Shown here: positions 20,205-28,104 of the stretch, piece after piece
How positions within the stretch are numbered: position 1 is the first letter of the stretch
Layout of the letters: each line of letters begins with the position of its first letter
Assembly (NCBI RefSeq): GCF_004341825.1
Contig: NZ_SMAG01000010.1
Coordinates: 1 to 64,000, forward strand
Source: Hazenella coriacea
GTDB taxonomy: Bacteria; Bacillota; Bacilli; Thermoactinomycetales; Thermoactinomycetaceae
DNA: 64,000 bases
Reading direction: 5' to 3'
Program-made: the position numbers and the translations under genes
Notes under the pieces: generated by a model
Databases searched by the model: none
Told to the model about the DNA's origin: nothing
What the model saw: only the letters and a program-made list of their open reading frames with translations

Positions 20205-20537
20205 CTACGTTATGATATTTAAGGATATCTGTGTGATCTCATTCCATTGATACTTAAACGTTCTGTAAGCAAAATGAATTTCAAAAGCAATAGGAATCAC
20301 CAGAAAAAGAAAGGGTGAAAAAGGTATAACAAAGGTAACCAGTTGATTAAAATAAGAAGAGTTTGTTGTTGAATTCGACTAGAGCAAACCCACTTGAATC
20401 AATTGACTAAAATACTCATAGAACCAATGAAGGATGAGTTCTGAATTTTTTGCTGTTGTTTGATGAACAGAGTTTAAGTTGAAATACCAAAGATAAATGG
20501 GTAAAATTGATACCCATAGTTGGCTGTGTTCGAATGT
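20205..20537 (-). pseudogene. Possible decayed two-helix membrane protein gene
   Basis: On the minus strand one frame is open for 111 codons except for a single TAG at 20379-20381. Its translation looks like protein: a hydrophobic stretch LWVSILPIYLWYF, a polar middle, then FVIPFSPFLFLVIPIAFEI and a basic tail YRTFKYQWNEIT. No start codon is seen at the upstream end. It could be the remnant of a small membrane protein gene. The family is not recognised, and chance openness in AT-rich DNA cannot be excluded. Confidence 0.3.
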
Positions 20538-20559
20538 CTAGGCTTTGTTCGAGTAATCC

Positions 20560-20588
20560 TTGCTCTTCAGTAACGAGATCGCTATAAT
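20560..20588 (+). promoter_or_regulatory. Predicted sigma-A promoter
   Basis: TTGCTC (20560-20565) and a perfect TATAAT (20583-20588) are 17 bases apart and about 50 bases upstream of the O-antigen-ligase-like gene. Confidence 0.7.
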
Positions 20589-20636
20589 ACAATAGGCGCT
20601 TTTCCTCATCTTTATAAAAAAAGGGAGTTCATTCTC

Positions 20637-21983
20637 TTGAAACCGGATATAAACAGAAAATTTGTCATGGGGTTAACCCAATTTTTATACTTATCCATTT
20701 TACTCTCACCCTTTGCTCCTCCAGTTGCCCTATTGGTGATTGGAGTTGCAACGATTTTACTATACAAGCAGAAGTGGAATTTTCTTGGTTGGCCAGAGGG
20801 GATTTTTTTGGGCTTTATGATTCTTTCTTTCGTGAGTTGGTTGTTTAACCCCTCTTGGTTCTACTGGATTCCGATTGGCATCATTCCAATTGCATTATTC
20901 GGAGCTTATTTCTTACTTACTTTATGGATTCGAGATATTGTGAAATGGACTTGGCAAGATGTTGAAAAAATGTATATTCACTTTTGGTTAGGAGGACTAT
21001 ATGTTGCTGCCATTGTGATTATTCAACAAGTGGATTGGGCTGTTTTAGATTCCTCATGGTTAGGTAACATATTAAAATTTTATAATGAGTTTCGTTGGCA
21101 ATCAGAGCATTCAGTCAGAAGTGTAGGTACTGCTGGTAACTCCAACTTAGCAGCTGCGATGCTCATCTGTTTTACCTTGATGAGTATCTATGCTTCATCA
21201 GTTTTGCAAAAGAACTGGCAAAAGTTAGTTTCGTTTGGTGCTTTACTCCTTTTTTGCATCGCTATTTGGTGTACAGGATCACGTGGTGCTTGGGTTGGCT
21301 TAGTGCTCGGCTTAATTGTTCAAGTCTGGATGACAGGACATCGGAAGCGAACTGTAGCATTGACACTTTTTTTGATCATACTTGTATCTATCTATCCACA
21401 AGTAATCCCACGAAAAGATTCCCTGATTAGTACAGCTGAGGTTCGTTTTAGTGTTTGGTCAAATGCTTTTAAGGTTTTCCAAGATTATTGGCTCTTTGGA
21501 ACGCTTCCTCTTCATTTCGGTCAAGTATTCTCAGAAAAAGCTGGGTTTTATGTTTACCATGCCCATAATGTAATTCTTGGGGTTGCATCTGAATTTGGAG
21601 TGATTGGATTAGCTTTATTCACATCATTAATTTTTACTACCTTGCGTCGTGCTAGACGGTGGAGAAAAAATGCAAATTCCAAAGAAGAAAAAAGACTTGC
21701 AGGTATGTTAATCTCTCAGGTTATTGCACTTTTGGGACATGGAATGTATGATTATCCGATCATTGCCCCACAAGTTGGCTTAATGTTTTTCTTAAGCGTT
21801 ATCATTATTCATACTCAATATGAGCGTCGTTGTTTGAATCGACCCGAATGGAGCAGTCCAGACACTGAGCTGAATCCAAGATCACTTGCTTTGTCAAGGG
21901 CATCAGCCATCTTCCTTTACACCCGAAACCAATTGCGCAGTGTTTTTAATCACTGGATTGGAGCAGTGAAAAAAAGAGCCTAA
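20637..21983 (+). CDS. O-antigen ligase family (Wzy_C) membrane protein
   Basis: A 448-residue polytopic membrane protein with about ten hydrophobic segments. The motif CTGSRGAWVGLVLGL, a large loop with RFSVWSNAFKVFQDYWLFG and the YHAHN motif are typical of the Wzy_C/O-antigen ligase superfamily. In Gram-positives such proteins polymerise or attach cell-surface glycans, or act in sporulation and teichoic-acid-like pathways; the substrate here is unknown. TTG start at 20637 with AAAGGGAG 8 bases before it. It is a single gene with its own promoter and terminator. Confidence 0.85.
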   Translation: MKPDINRKFVMGLTQFLYLSILLSPFAPPVALLVIGVATILLYKQKWNFLGWPEGIFLGFMILSFVSWLFNPSWFYWIPIGIIPIALFGAYFLLTLWIRDIVKWTWQDVEKMYIHFWLGGLYVAAIVIIQQVDWAVLDSSWLGNILKFYNEFRWQSEHSVRSVGTAGNSNLAAAMLICFTLMSIYASSVLQKNWQKLVSFGALLLFCIAIWCTGSRGAWVGLVLGLIVQVWMTGHRKRTVALTLFLIILVSIYPQVIPRKDSLISTAEVRFSVWSNAFKVFQDYWLFGTLPLHFGQVFSEKAGFYVYHAHNVILGVASEFGVIGLALFTSLIFTTLRRARRWRKNANSKEEKRLAGMLISQVIALLGHGMYDYPIIAPQVGLMFFLSVIIIHTQYERRCLNRPEWSSPDTELNPRSLALSRASAIFLYTRNQLRSVFNHWIGAVKKRA

Positions 21984-22011
21984 TCATGTGTTTGATTAGG
22001 CTCTTTTTTTG
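21975..22011 (+). terminator. Terminator overlapping the end of the Wzy_C gene
   Basis: AGAGCCTAATCA pairs with TGATTAGGCTCT and is followed by T residues. The stop codon of the gene lies inside the stem. Confidence 0.92.
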
Positions 22012-22073
22012 TATAAAATATCATTTTTCTGACAATGCTGTTACCATCTAGTTTTAACAAAGAGGTGGTAATG

Positions 22074-22742
22074 ATGGGGAGTAGAAATTTACTTTTGCTT
22101 AGCTGTTTATCCATGTTAGTCATGGCTCTTGTCTTCTATCAGGGAAATGATTATCTCGTACCAGTAGACGCTAAAGAAAAAGAGTCGATCTCGATTACTG
22201 TCAAAAAAGGGGATACTCTGTACCGATTAGCTCGGACTTATGGAACGACCGTTGAGCAGTTGGCTAGAGAAAATAAGATTAAAGATCCAACTCGTATTCA
22301 AGTAGGGCAGGTTCTTTATCTATCCGGGACTAAGTTGAAACCATCATCCGAACAAAGACAGAAACAACCTAATACCCTTCAACAGAAAGATTCTGTTCCA
22401 GTTAGTTCTAGCATACCTACGCTTTCACGGGGACGGATGTTAGGCAATTTTACCTTAACCGCTTATACGGCTGGGCCTGAATCTACAGGAAAAAAACCAG
22501 GTGATCCTGCGTATGGAGTAACCTCAAGTGGTGCATTAGTTAGCGAAGGAGTAACAATCGCTGTTGACCCAAAGGTGATCCCAATCGGTTCACGCGTTTA
22601 TATCGAGGGGATTGGTTATCGAGTGGCTCAAGATACAGGTTCAGCGATCAAAGGAAATCGTATTGATTTATATGTAAATGACCTTAAAGATGCACGCCAA
22701 TTTGGGGTGAAAAAAGATGTACGTGTGGAAATAGTAGAATAA
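22074..22742 (+). CDS. Secreted LysM and 3D-domain cell-wall protein
   Basis: A 222-residue protein with an N-terminal hydrophobic signal or anchor (about 4-22), a LysM peptidoglycan-binding domain (KKGDTLYRLARTYG ... VGQVLYL, about 40-85) and a C-terminal 3D domain (about 130-222). The three aspartates that name the 3D domain are visible in VDPKVIP, AQDTG and RIDLYV. 3D domains occur in cell-wall lytic enzymes such as YocH and the Rpf/Sps group. AGAGGTGG fits the ATG at 22074 better than that at 22071. Confidence 0.9.
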   Translation: MGSRNLLLLSCLSMLVMALVFYQGNDYLVPVDAKEKESISITVKKGDTLYRLARTYGTTVEQLARENKIKDPTRIQVGQVLYLSGTKLKPSSEQRQKQPNTLQQKDSVPVSSSIPTLSRGRMLGNFTLTAYTAGPESTGKKPGDPAYGVTSSGALVSEGVTIAVDPKVIPIGSRVYIEGIGYRVAQDTGSAIKGNRIDLYVNDLKDARQFGVKKDVRVEIVE

Positions 22743-22756
22743 ATGATGGGCTCATC

Positions 22757-22788
22757 ACCTAGTGCTCCTCTGAGTACTAGGTTTTTTT
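22757..22788 (+). terminator. Terminator of the LysM/3D gene
   Basis: ACCTAGT pairs with ACTAGGT, followed by seven T residues, 15 bases after the stop codon. Confidence 0.85.
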
Positions 22789-22901
22789 ATGAGAGTTACC
22801 GATGGATAACTGTTCAATTATCTTGGGATGAGTTAAGTTCTAGGAGAAAAATATGGTATGATCTAAAGAGTACTTGATCGGAGATTGAAGGAGGGTGTCC
22901 A

Positions 22902-23051
22902 TTGGCTAAAAAGAAAGTCAAGATTAAGCGTGTCGCTGAGGTTGATGCAAATGGTGTTTTGATGCGTGATATGAAGCAGACAGCCATTTGGATTACGGTG
23001 GCTATCGTTGTCACAGGGATTTTAGCCGTTGCTCAAAAAAACCTGTTTTAA
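22902..23051 (+). CDS. 49-residue single-pass membrane protein
   Basis: This short frame encodes 49 residues starting MAKKKVKIKRVAEVD. A very basic N-terminus is followed by one transmembrane helix (about 29-44, IWITVAIVVTGILAVA). The TTG start at 22902 is preceded by a strong GAAGGAGGGTG site at proper spacing, which is the main reason to believe it is expressed. A TATGAT at 22857-22862 may be its -10. It lies between a terminator and a convergent terminator. I do not recognise the family. Confidence 0.7.
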   Translation: MAKKKVKIKRVAEVDANGVLMRDMKQTAIWITVAIVVTGILAVAQKNLF

Positions 23052-23078
23052 GATCGTGAGAGATAAAGATCAGAAAGA

Positions 23079-23114
23079 AAAAAGCAGGTGGACATTATCC
23101 AGCCTGCCTTTTAT
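23079..23114. terminator. Bidirectional terminator
   Basis: AAAAAGCAGGTGG and CCAGCCTGCCTTTT form a stem with one bulge, with A and T runs on both sides. It serves the small plus-strand gene and the minus-strand MscS gene whose stop codon is at its edge. Confidence 0.75.
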
Positions 23115-24055
23115 CCTTTTGCAGAAGAGATTGTTTCTTTTTCTTGAAGTACCTCATCTAGTTGTATGGGATTATAAATAACACTTCGTGGATAAGCAAT
23201 TTGGATCCCATAACGATGGAGAATTAAAACCGAAATCTTTCTCATTTCTCGTTCAAGAGACCAATACTGCTCAGGATCACATAGAGCAGTGATCGTAAAT
23301 TGAATTCCGGTTTGATCCATGTTGGTAACACCCATGATTTCGGGTTCATCCACAAGAATTGATCCATACTTTTCATTGACATCCTCGACAATTTCCTCTA
23401 ATGCTTTGTTTACAATCTCGAGATCCGCTTCATATGGAACGGTAATGGGGATAATCGCACGCATTTTTTCTCGGTTATAGTTAGTGACTTGGGATATATT
23501 CCCATTAGCGATATAATGAAGGCGTTGGTTAAATTCCCTGACTTTTGTGATTCGTAATCCCACTTCTTCAACGGTTCCTTTGATCTTTCCGTTGATTTGT
23601 ACAAAGTCTCCTACTTCTAATTGACCTTCAAAAATTAAGAAGAAGCCAGTAATAATATCTTTCACTAGGTTTTGGGCTCCAAAGCCAATCGCTAAACCCA
23701 AAATTCCAGCACCAGCCAACACTGGCAGTGGGTCAAAACCTAGGTTGATCATAATGGTTAAGAGAGAAATAAAGTAGATGGCGTATCTTGAAACTGATTT
23801 GATCAACTTTTGTAACGTTTGTGCTTTTTTACTTTCGATTCGACTGAGTGAAAAAATCTGATCAATAATTTTGTCAATAAATCGAAGCGCCAGTAAGGTT
23901 AAAACAATGATTATCAATAATTCTCCAAGAGGAATGAGCAAAAAATCAATGGGGTTGTCGATCATCTTGGAAACCATTGATTTTGTTTCTCCTGTGATTT
24001 CGCCTACTGAAATTGATGAATTTGAAGGTACTGTTTGGGTCAGATCCGAAAACAA
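23111..24055 (-). CDS. MscS family small-conductance mechanosensitive channel
   Basis: A 314-residue channel protein that opens under membrane tension to release solutes after osmotic downshock. It has about three transmembrane segments; the pore-lining third helix and following beta domain are marked by AGAGILGLAIGFGAQNLVKD and the GQLEVGDFVQINGKIKGTVEEVGLR segment typical of MscS and YkuT. TTG start at 24055, 9 bases from GGAGGTG. It follows the yfhP-like gene by 39 bases, so the two may be co-transcribed. Confidence 0.93.
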   Translation of the reverse strand: MFSDLTQTVPSNSSISVGEITGETKSMVSKMIDNPIDFLLIPLGELLIIIVLTLLALRFIDKIIDQIFSLSRIESKKAQTLQKLIKSVSRYAIYFISLLTIMINLGFDPLPVLAGAGILGLAIGFGAQNLVKDIITGFFLIFEGQLEVGDFVQINGKIKGTVEEVGLRITKVREFNQRLHYIANGNISQVTNYNREKMRAIIPITVPYEADLEIVNKALEEIVEDVNEKYGSILVDEPEIMGVTNMDQTGIQFTITALCDPEQYWSLEREMRKISVLILHRYGIQIAYPRSVIYNPIQLDEVLQEKETISSAKG

Positions 24056-24094
24056 ATGGGGTTACACCTCCAGAGTAATTGTTTGGCACAACCC

Positions 24095-25072
24095 TTATGA
24101 TACCAAATTTCGTATTTTCTTTTCCAATTGACCTTCATTCATCCATCCCACAAAAGAATGGAAAGGTTTATATTCTTTATCGATAAGAGCTACAGCAACA
24201 AAGGGAAAGTGTTTCTTATAGTGATAGCGAACATCTAGCCAACGAACTTCGAAACCATAAGAACGTTGATACACTTGTGGATAGCCATAAGATGTAAATG
24301 AAAGAAACGCGTCGATAGGATCAGTTTGTTTAGACGAAATGACAGCAGGATGATGAATATTCTCTGTCGTTAATTGACCTGTCCAAGTTAGCTTTTTATT
24401 AACGAGTGTGCCCATCTTAACAAATTGGTGATGCTCCACAATCACATTCCAAACGTTCCAACGGATGGTCGGTGTAACAGTCACTTTTCCCATCGGCTCT
24501 ATTTGTAGTTGAATCCATTGAACCAATCGGTAATGAACCCAAGTCCGCCATAGAACATAAACAATGATCAGGCCGTAGATCAGGGCGAAGATCGAACCTG
24601 GATCTAAAGGTGTAATCCACCATGCCATAAAACCGATGACATGAATAGTAAAAATAAATGGATCAAATATATTGATGATGTTCCATGAAATCCAGCGATA
24701 AGATAAGGGACGAATCGCTTGAGTCCCGTACGTATTAAAACAGTCGATAAAAATATGGATCAAAACAGCCAATTGAGTCCATATCCACAAATGAGTCCAT
24801 GAAGAATTTGGGAATATAAAAGAGAGCAATAAGGTTAATAAAACTGGCCATAGAAGAAGCATAGGAAGAGAGTGGCTCCAACCACGATGATTTCGTATAT
24901 AGGTAGCATTTCCTTTGAAGCGATAAATGGTATCGATATCAGGCATTTGAGATCCAATGATCGTACCAAGTAAAACAGCTTGAGAAGTATCAGCGTGATT
25001 GACTACAGATGGATCGATATGAGCCAATCCAAAAAGTCCAACTCCCATCACAAAGTGTGTACCTGTGTCCAT
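24095..25072 (-). CDS. yfhP: YfhP-like membrane-bound metal-dependent hydrolase (YdjM family)
   Basis: A 325-residue protein of the LexA-binding/YdjM-like membrane-bound hydrolase family. The motif GSQMPDIDTIYRFKG, then NHRGWSHSLP and HIFIDCFNTYG carry the conserved Asp and His residues expected to bind metal. Four or five transmembrane segments fill the first half; the C-terminal 130 residues are soluble. In B. subtilis yfhP lies next to mutY, as here with two intervening genes. The ATG follows AAAGGTGGAGAG. Substrate is unknown. Confidence 0.87.
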   Translation of the reverse strand: MDTGTHFVMGVGLFGLAHIDPSVVNHADTSQAVLLGTIIGSQMPDIDTIYRFKGNATYIRNHRGWSHSLPMLLLWPVLLTLLLSFIFPNSSWTHLWIWTQLAVLIHIFIDCFNTYGTQAIRPLSYRWISWNIINIFDPFIFTIHVIGFMAWWITPLDPGSIFALIYGLIIVYVLWRTWVHYRLVQWIQLQIEPMGKVTVTPTIRWNVWNVIVEHHQFVKMGTLVNKKLTWTGQLTTENIHHPAVISSKQTDPIDAFLSFTSYGYPQVYQRSYGFEVRWLDVRYHYKKHFPFVAVALIDKEYKPFHSFVGWMNEGQLEKKIRNLVS

Positions 25073-25222
25073 GTCTCTCCACCTTTTTTAGAAGCTAGGT
25101 CTTTTTACTGTCTTTTAAAATTAATTCTTGATCAAAGATTGATGAATCTTCATCTTTTCATCTTACTAGTATTTATCACTATTTGTTAAGATAACAGTAT
25201 AGAAATAAGGAGTTGAGTGGTT

Positions 25223-25537
25223 ATGAAAGAGAAATCATTTACTATTTTTATTGAATATCGAATCAAGGAAGATATGTGGCTTTCTTTTGTTGAGATCATT
25301 CCTGAGATTCAACATGAAACTGCCAAACTTTCTTCTGTTACTTCACATGAATTTCTAACTGGATCAGAGCAACCTTTCCGAGTTGTTGAAGAAGTTCGAT
25401 TGACAGATTGGGAGATTTATCAGCAACTTCGTCCGTTTCGTACAGATGGAGAACATCCTCTTTTTTCTAAATGGCATTCAATGATTCAGGGTGGAAAAGA
25501 GAAAATTCATATCTGGGCTTTTGAACCCATCTTATAG
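25223..25537 (+). CDS. Hypothetical protein, 104 residues
   Basis: An unrecognised soluble protein starting MKEKSFTIFIEYRIKED. The alternating strands and helices (FTIFIEYRI, a helix around 24-34, FRVVEEVRLTDWEIYQQL) would fit a small alpha/beta barrel of the dimeric monooxygenase-like type, but that is only an impression. An in-frame GTG at 25217 is 4 bases from AAGGAG; the ATG at 25223 is 10 bases away, so either may be used. It is 15 bases upstream of the next gene and probably in one operon with it and mutY. Confidence 0.7.
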   Translation: MKEKSFTIFIEYRIKEDMWLSFVEIIPEIQHETAKLSSVTSHEFLTGSEQPFRVVEEVRLTDWEIYQQLRPFRTDGEHPLFSKWHSMIQGGKEKIHIWAFEPIL

Positions 25538-25552
25538 AAGGAAGTCACATAC

Positions 25553-26764
25553 ATGAAGGTTCATAGGCATACACGAATCGGATTCATATGTCTAACTCTT
25601 ATTGGAATCCTTTATGGAGGACTTTGGTGGAGTCAGAATCAATATTATTCCCATCCTTCCCACAGAAAACCACTCCAATTCGATCAATTCGAACCCTTAG
25701 TGGAATATGATCACTCAGTTTACTTCCTAGCTCAACGTGGACAAATTTCTTCGTTATGGAGATTTCAAAAACAGACAGGTGAGCTAAAGCAAGTAAGGGT
25801 GATTTCGAGAACTGACCCATCTAAAATCAAAGCACAGGCGATCGCTTCTCTTTTTAAGAATATCATTCCTGACTATGAGAACAAAGAGAACAAAGAGTTT
25901 CAAGTCCTCGCTTTATCCCCAAGCGGAAGCTCTTTTGTCATGTTAGACTCCACCTTTGAAACCATCATATTACATAATAAAGATGATGATCGGTCTTTAA
26001 TGCTTCCACCTCTTTCCCACTTTCATGATGAACTTCTGTTACGAGACGGGATTGTGTGGTCAAAAGATGAGGATTATCTCCTTTTATGGGATCAGATGAT
26101 TATTCAGCGGTCTAACGGACAGATTAAAGGTTTATTACAAGGGAAATGGGGGAGTTGGTCACCTACTTCCAATCAGCTTCTATTTGTTGATCAGAAGGGG
26201 GATCTCCGCTTACGAGATATAGAGTCAGGAGTAGAGAAAGTTGTATATACGGTAGACGAACAAGAGAAGATTTGGTCACCTCCTGTTTGGGACCCATCAG
26301 GACGATATTTTGCATTTGCCACAGGACGTTATAAAGATGGAAATATGAAAGTTGAACGAGTTCATGTGATGGACTTACAACTGTTTCATTATGTAGAAAA
26401 TGAACGAAACTCACTACCCACTCATCTAACAAATATAGAGTTAAGCCTAGATGGGGCATTTCTACATTATATTGCCGATGGAATGATTAGGATCGTTTAT
26501 TTACCCAGTCAAGAGTTACGTGTATACGATGGTTATATGCAAGAGAAAGAGAATAAGTTCCCTACCTTTGGATTTGATTCAAATGGGATCTGGTTAGCGT
26601 CAGCGAAAGACTTTCTATTCATAGGACCCTCTATGCAGGAAAAAACAATGATTCAATTTCCTGAGTCATTAGCAGGTTTTTATTTAAGTGATAATCGGCA
26701 TCATCTTTTAGCTATTGAATTACTTGCCCATGGATATCGTGTTTCTGTGGTTCAACTACCATAA
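25553..26764 (+). CDS. Membrane-anchored beta-propeller-like protein
   Basis: A 403-residue protein with one N-terminal transmembrane helix (about 9-26) and an extracytoplasmic region. Repeating WSPTSNQLLFVDQ, WDPSGRYFAFATG and LSLDGAFLHYIADG segments resemble TolB or WD40-like propeller blades. No enzymatic motif is seen. It lies upstream of mutY, separated by 37 bases, but its role is not known. The ATG at 25553 follows GAAGGAAG. Confidence 0.75.
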   Translation: MKVHRHTRIGFICLTLIGILYGGLWWSQNQYYSHPSHRKPLQFDQFEPLVEYDHSVYFLAQRGQISSLWRFQKQTGELKQVRVISRTDPSKIKAQAIASLFKNIIPDYENKENKEFQVLALSPSGSSFVMLDSTFETIILHNKDDDRSLMLPPLSHFHDELLLRDGIVWSKDEDYLLLWDQMIIQRSNGQIKGLLQGKWGSWSPTSNQLLFVDQKGDLRLRDIESGVEKVVYTVDEQEKIWSPPVWDPSGRYFAFATGRYKDGNMKVERVHVMDLQLFHYVENERNSLPTHLTNIELSLDGAFLHYIADGMIRIVYLPSQELRVYDGYMQEKENKFPTFGFDSNGIWLASAKDFLFIGPSMQEKTMIQFPESLAGFYLSDNRHHLLAIELLAHGYRVSVVQLP

Positions 26765-26801
26765 CAGCTATACATCGACATCAAATAGGGGGCTTACATC
26801 C

Positions 26802-27902
26802 ATGGAACCAATGAATAAGGCAAATAATCAAGTACTCTTGCCATCTGATCAGGTGGTAGAGGTCGTTCAACAAAATTTATTGGAATGGTATGGTGAAAAT
26901 AAGCGCGATTTACCATGGAGAGAAAATAAGAACCCATATCGAATCTGGGTCTCTGAAATTATGTTGCAACAAACACGAGTAGATACTGTGATCCCATACT
27001 ATGAAAGGTTCCTTAGTCGCTTTCCTACGATCGAATCGTTGGCAGCAGCGGCTGATGAGGATGTGATCAAAGCTTGGGAAGGTTTAGGATATTATTCCCG
27101 AGCCAGGAATCTTCATTCTGCTGTCAAAGAAGTCGTTGCTGAATATGGTGGTAAGGTTCCCGATAAAGTAGCTCAAATTTCCAAACTAAAAGGCGTAGGA
27201 CCATACACGACTGGAGCTATATTAAGTATTGCCTATGATAAAAAAGTTCCTGCTGTAGATGGAAATGTGATGCGTGTCTTTTCCCGGCTTTTTACGATCG
27301 AGGATGATATTTCTCAGCAATCAACGAGAAAGAAGATGGAGAGGATTGCTGAGAAACTGATTCCCGAATCATCGCCAGGAGATTTTAATCAAGCTTTGAT
27401 GGAGCTTGGGGCTATGGTTTGTACTCCGCAGTCTCCCAAATGTTTATTTTGTCCAGTTCAGTCTGTGTGCAAGGCTTATCAACAAGGAAGAGAATCAGAA
27501 TTACCCCGAAAGAAAAAGGCAACTTCACCTAAGTCTGTAGATGTTATTTTTGTTTGGATTGTATCAGAAAATAAAGTTCTTATTGAAAAACGCCCTGAAC
27601 AAGGACTTTTAGCTCATATGTGGTCACTGCCAACGATTGAACAGGCTAAAAAAGAAAATTATTTAGAAGTATTTAATGAATTCTGTGACACAAAAAACAT
27701 TCAGCTTACGAATCTAATAATTAGGGGGAATCTCGATCATATTTTTAGCCATATTCATTGGAAGATTACACTAGTTCAAGCTGATTTAAAGAAATCTGTT
27801 TCCTTACCTGATGAGTGGGAGTGGATTGCTTTGAACCAGCTTCATACTAGGGCATTTCCTAACGTTTACCGAAAGGCACTTCAGCAACTAGTGTCTATAT
27901 AG
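26802..27902 (+). CDS. mutY: A/G-specific adenine glycosylase
   Basis: MutY removes adenine mispaired with 8-oxoguanine. The 366-residue protein has the catalytic glutamate in SEIMLQQT, the helix-hairpin-helix motif LKGVGPYTTGAI followed by the catalytic aspartate in VDGNVMRVFSR, and the 4Fe-4S ligands C-X6-C-X2-C-X5-C in VCTPQSPKCLFCPVQSVC. The C-terminal NUDIX-like domain (about 245-366) recognises 8-oxoG. The frame is open upstream, but the ATG at 26802 after TAGGGGGC gives the normal length. The neighbourhood matches B. subtilis. Confidence 0.97.
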   Translation: MEPMNKANNQVLLPSDQVVEVVQQNLLEWYGENKRDLPWRENKNPYRIWVSEIMLQQTRVDTVIPYYERFLSRFPTIESLAAAADEDVIKAWEGLGYYSRARNLHSAVKEVVAEYGGKVPDKVAQISKLKGVGPYTTGAILSIAYDKKVPAVDGNVMRVFSRLFTIEDDISQQSTRKKMERIAEKLIPESSPGDFNQALMELGAMVCTPQSPKCLFCPVQSVCKAYQQGRESELPRKKKATSPKSVDVIFVWIVSENKVLIEKRPEQGLLAHMWSLPTIEQAKKENYLEVFNEFCDTKNIQLTNLIIRGNLDHIFSHIHWKITLVQADLKKSVSLPDEWEWIALNQLHTRAFPNVYRKALQQLVSI

Positions 27903-28104
27903 GATATGATCTCGTTAGGAGCTTTCTAAACTGTTTACTAGGTTTTAGGCTGTTGTTTGTATCGACAACGATGTTGTGATTTCTGATTAAAGGCATTAAG
28001 GCTATCTTTTTTGTTTCAAAAATGATGAACAGTTAGTTTGTAACAAGCTTAAAGCATATTGAACTAGTTTTATATGATTACTTTAGGCTAGAGGAGAGAG
28101 ACGG

